A model generated the notes under the pieces. It was not told the origin of the DNA and searched no databases. It worked only from the letters and a program-made list of their open reading frames with translations. A program made the position numbers and the translations under genes. Of a DNA stretch of 64,000 nt, positions 62,154-64,000 are shown one piece after another. Each line of letters starts with the position of its first letter. Position 1 is the stretch's first letter. The DNA comes from AAA164-E04 sp964342825 (GTDB lineage: Bacteria > Verrucomicrobiota > Verrucomicrobiia > Limisphaerales > AAA164-E04). The stretch covers positions 62,001 to 126,000 of the forward strand of contig CAYFHO010000002.1 of NCBI GenBank assembly GCA_964342825.1. Reading direction: 5' to 3'.

Positions 62154-63461
62154 TCACTCAGCCACCAAACGGATCGAATGTTTAACAGGCTGGAATGATT
62201 CACGAACTGCCTGAACAAGCGGTGCTCGTGTTTTTTCAGTCAAAGCAGCAGCCATTTCAGCGTCTATTCTTCCTTCAGGACCATGAAAGATTTGTTTGAT
62301 CTGGCGGGTTTCATAAGCTTGTTTTGCTGCCACTGCCTGATCCACTTTTTGAAAAGATTCCGAAAAAGGGTTTTCGAGAAAATCTGCAGCTAAATTGACC
62401 CCTTGAACAAGAGCATCACTGGAATAAACCCTCTCATGCTTTCCCCAAAAAACTCGGTATTTTAAAGCAGATGGATTTGAAATCTTTAAAACAAAACGAT
62501 TCAAGTCTTCCATGAAAGGTACCCATTCCATTCCCGAACGCGCACTGGAGTCATCACCTAAAGATCCCGCTACGCAAAAAGGGTATTGGCGGCTGATTAA
62601 ATTCAACTCCCCTTCCGACACCTCCCTAATCTCATGAAGACCGGTTGTCGTCGCTGTTTGATGTTTCAAGTCGATGCTAACTTGTCCAATGTTTCCATTT
62701 AAACCAAATGCTTTTAGAAATGCATAGGCCATGACCACCTGTCCGGCCCAACCCGGGTGGACTCCATCCTTGCCTGTAAGCATGTAATTCTTTCCGTAGG
62801 TTTCCTGGGCTTGGTAACCCTGCACCAACATCGGGAGAAACACATCGGCAAAAGCCACCTTTTCTTCACGTGCCAAGCGAACATCAATGTTTCTCAATTC
62901 AAGCAAACCTAAATTAAGATCCTGAACCGTTCCTTTGGCTGAACGCACCCACGATGGCATTTTACCAACGGTCCCAGCGGAACCCTGAACCACTCGGACA
63001 CCATGCGATTTGAAGGCCTGAATGATGGAACGAGAGCTTTTCTCATACTCTTCTCCAATTTCATCCGTGAAAGGTTGATACCGATGATCGTTCATTCCGT
63101 AACAGGTTGTGGCGATCGTGGGACGAAATCTCAACACATCATTGGTCATTCGAGCCAGGAAACCTGGAGCGCGTTCCCCGCTCCAGCCAAACTGCCTCAC
63201 AGAAACCCGTAAGTCTGGAACACAGACCGTGAGGTAAGTCTCCATGATTCGGGAATACATCTTCTGCTCGGTGATGGAATCTCCACAAATAGCAAGGCGA
63301 TCGCCTTCTTTAAGTAATAATCCCTGGGTATCAGGTGCAATATGAGGCAGAAACGGAGAGAAGTAAGCCCCCTGAGGCAAAGGGACTATAGGCTGAGACT
63401 GCAAACCAAAGGAAAGCGCCCAGCCAATGAGAACGCAAAGCATTCGAAAAATCAGGCTCAT
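62154..63461 (-). CDS. Exported SGNH/GDSL-family hydrolase
   Basis: The 435-residue protein has a signal peptide (about 1-23, MSLIFRMLCVLIGWALSFGL). The SGNH set is present: ICGDSITEQ (block I with the catalytic Ser), a block II Gly near RQFGWSGERAPG, YGMNDHR (block III, Asn) and DGVHPGWAG (block V, Asp and His). A C-terminal beta and helical region of about 190 residues follows, ending KHSIRLVAE. Exported SGNH enzymes usually remove acetyl or other acyl groups from polysaccharides or sialic acids. The substrate is not known. It stands alone between recA and the transporter. Confidence 0.9.
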   Translation of the reverse strand: MSLIFRMLCVLIGWALSFGLQSQPIVPLPQGAYFSPFLPHIAPDTQGLLLKEGDRLAICGDSITEQKMYSRIMETYLTVCVPDLRVSVRQFGWSGERAPGFLARMTNDVLRFRPTIATTCYGMNDHRYQPFTDEIGEEYEKSSRSIIQAFKSHGVRVVQGSAGTVGKMPSWVRSAKGTVQDLNLGLLELRNIDVRLAREEKVAFADVFLPMLVQGYQAQETYGKNYMLTGKDGVHPGWAGQVVMAYAFLKAFGLNGNIGQVSIDLKHQTATTTGLHEIREVSEGELNLISRQYPFCVAGSLGDDSSARSGMEWVPFMEDLNRFVLKISNPSALKYRVFWGKHERVYSSDALVQGVNLAADFLENPFSESFQKVDQAVAAKQAYETRQIKQIFHGPEGRIDAEMAAALTEKTRAPLVQAVRESFQPVKHSIRLVAE

Positions 63462-63507
63462 GAGAATAGGGAATCAGCAATGATTAAGTAGACAATATCA
63501 ACCTAGT

Positions 63508-64000
63508 TCAACCAGCCGACTCTTTTGCTTTTTTATCCTTGGCTTCAGATTTCTCCGCCTTGGGCTCTTCGGGATTTCTTTTGGCCATGATGTCCTTGAT
63601 TATCTGCTCAGTTACTTCAGGTTTTTCGGCCATGGCTGCACGAGCAGCTTCTTTGCCTTGCCCGATCAATTCCCCGTTGTATTGAATCCAGGCACCACGC
63701 TTTTGAACCACACCATAAGAAAGTGCAACATCGAGTATGCTGCTTTCCTTGTTGATGCCCTGATTATACATGATATCAAACTCCGCCTCTGCAAATGGAG
63801 GTGCGACTTTATTTTTGACAATCTTGACTTTGACGTGATTCCCAACAGCATTTCCAGTGGCATCCTTGAGTGTTTCTTTGCGCCTAATGTCAATCCTGAC
63901 ACTTGCGTAGAATTTCAAAGCCTTTCCTCCTGGTGTTGTCTCAGGACTCCCGAACATGACTCCGACCTTTTCCCGCAACTGATTGGTGAAGAGACAGGTT
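63508..64000 (-). CDS. recA: RecA recombinase, C-terminal part (cut by window end)
   Basis: The visible chain begins TCLFTNQLREKVGVMFGSPE, running from the core ATPase domain (after Walker B) through ETTPGGKALKFYASVRIDIRR and the C-terminal domain with SILDVALSYGVVQKRGAWI. It ends in an acidic/basic Lys-Glu-Ala-rich tail (PEEPKAEKSEAKDKKAKESAG), more Lys-rich than the E. coli tail. RecA forms ATP filaments on single-stranded DNA for strand exchange and for LexA cleavage. The N-terminal part with Walker A lies beyond 64000. The stop at 63508 is 46 bases upstream of the SGNH hydrolase start on the same strand, with no terminator between them. Confidence 0.97.
   Translation of the reverse strand, partial: TCLFTNQLREKVGVMFGSPETTPGGKALKFYASVRIDIRRKETLKDATGNAVGNHVKVKIVKNKVAPPFAEAEFDIMYNQGINKESSILDVALSYGVVQKRGAWIQYNGELIGQGKEAARAAMAEKPEVTEQIIKDIMAKRNPEEPKAEKSEAKDKKAKESAG

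Noticed and set aside
1..64000. CRISPR array, prophage or insertion sequence
   Set aside because: No regularly spaced repeats, phage structural genes, integrases or transposase frames are visible anywhere in the window.

Overview
The window is a stretch of bacterial chromosome of moderate GC content, dense with genes, with no prophage, CRISPR array, rRNA operon or intact insertion sequence. The gene mix points to a free-living, Gram-negative member of the Verrucomicrobiota/Planctomycetota group, most likely an aquatic verrucomicrobium. The pointers are three secreted FG-GAP/VCBS proteins (two with UnbV/ASPIC-type sequence), PQQ-type beta-propellers, a PEP-CTERM-tagged protein, a DUF3179 protein, a Tat-exported sugar isomerase-like protein, a CBM9-like fused amidohydrolase, and a Wzz-type tyrosine kinase with its export porin. 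This placement is an inference from gene families; no rRNA is present to confirm it.

Layout. 1-3.3 kb: the 3' end of dxs (cut by the window edge) converges on tex. 3.2-3.4 kb: a 28-bp-arm perfect palindrome and a small SRP RNA gene (ffs). 3.4-5.9 kb: exported amidohydrolase and a VapBC-like toxin-antitoxin pair. 6-8.7 kb: an ECF-like sigma factor overlapping a single-pass membrane protein, then a large membrane-anchored protein. 8.9-15 kb: HD-domain protein, HEAT-repeat protein, DEDDy exonuclease, and a CRTAC1-like/TPR pair. 15-27 kb: large surface or secreted proteins (PA14/Ig protein, a tandem-duplicated FG-GAP protein, VKOR-DsbA fusion, PQQ propeller, DUF3179 protein). 27-32.4 kb: UV endonuclease, a decayed tRNA-like sequence, PEP-CTERM protein, fabI, CocE-type hydrolase. 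32.4-38.1 kb: phosphoesterase, then a tightly overlapping operon CPBP protease-thiL-tsaE-tsaB-alr. 38.3-45.5 kb: a run of + strand genes with a 1160-residue protein that may be a PPi-dependent PEP carboxykinase, a UvrD/PcrA helicase, hpt, moaD, moaE and a DUF493 protein. 45.5-48.8 kb: a Cys-rich heavy-metal-binding protein, a second PQQ propeller and an orphan metal-binding lipoprotein/periplasmic protein. 48.9-53 kb: exopolysaccharide export operon. 53-58.3 kb: operon of TPR/coiled-coil protein, YjbQ, FG-GAP protein and lipoate ligase. 58.4-64 kb: HNH nuclease, RelE-like protein, sugar isomerase-like protein, MFS nucleoside-type transporter, SGNH hydrolase, and the C-terminal part of recA (cut by the window edge).

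How it fits together. Housekeeping functions (isoprenoid synthesis, SRP, t6A tRNA modification, thiamine, fatty acid elongation, molybdopterin, lipoylation, recombination) are interleaved with an envelope and secretion programme. The secreted programme (PA14, FG-GAP, PQQ, disulfide-forming VKOR-DsbA, sugar isomerase plus transporter, SGNH esterase, CBM-like amidohydrolase) fits polysaccharide scavenging on particles, though no glycoside hydrolase or sulfatase is recognisable here. Six intrinsic terminators mark transcript ends. The items most worth following are the possible PPi-PEPCK, the Cys-repeat/HMA protein, the tandem FG-GAP protein and the palindrome next to ffs.
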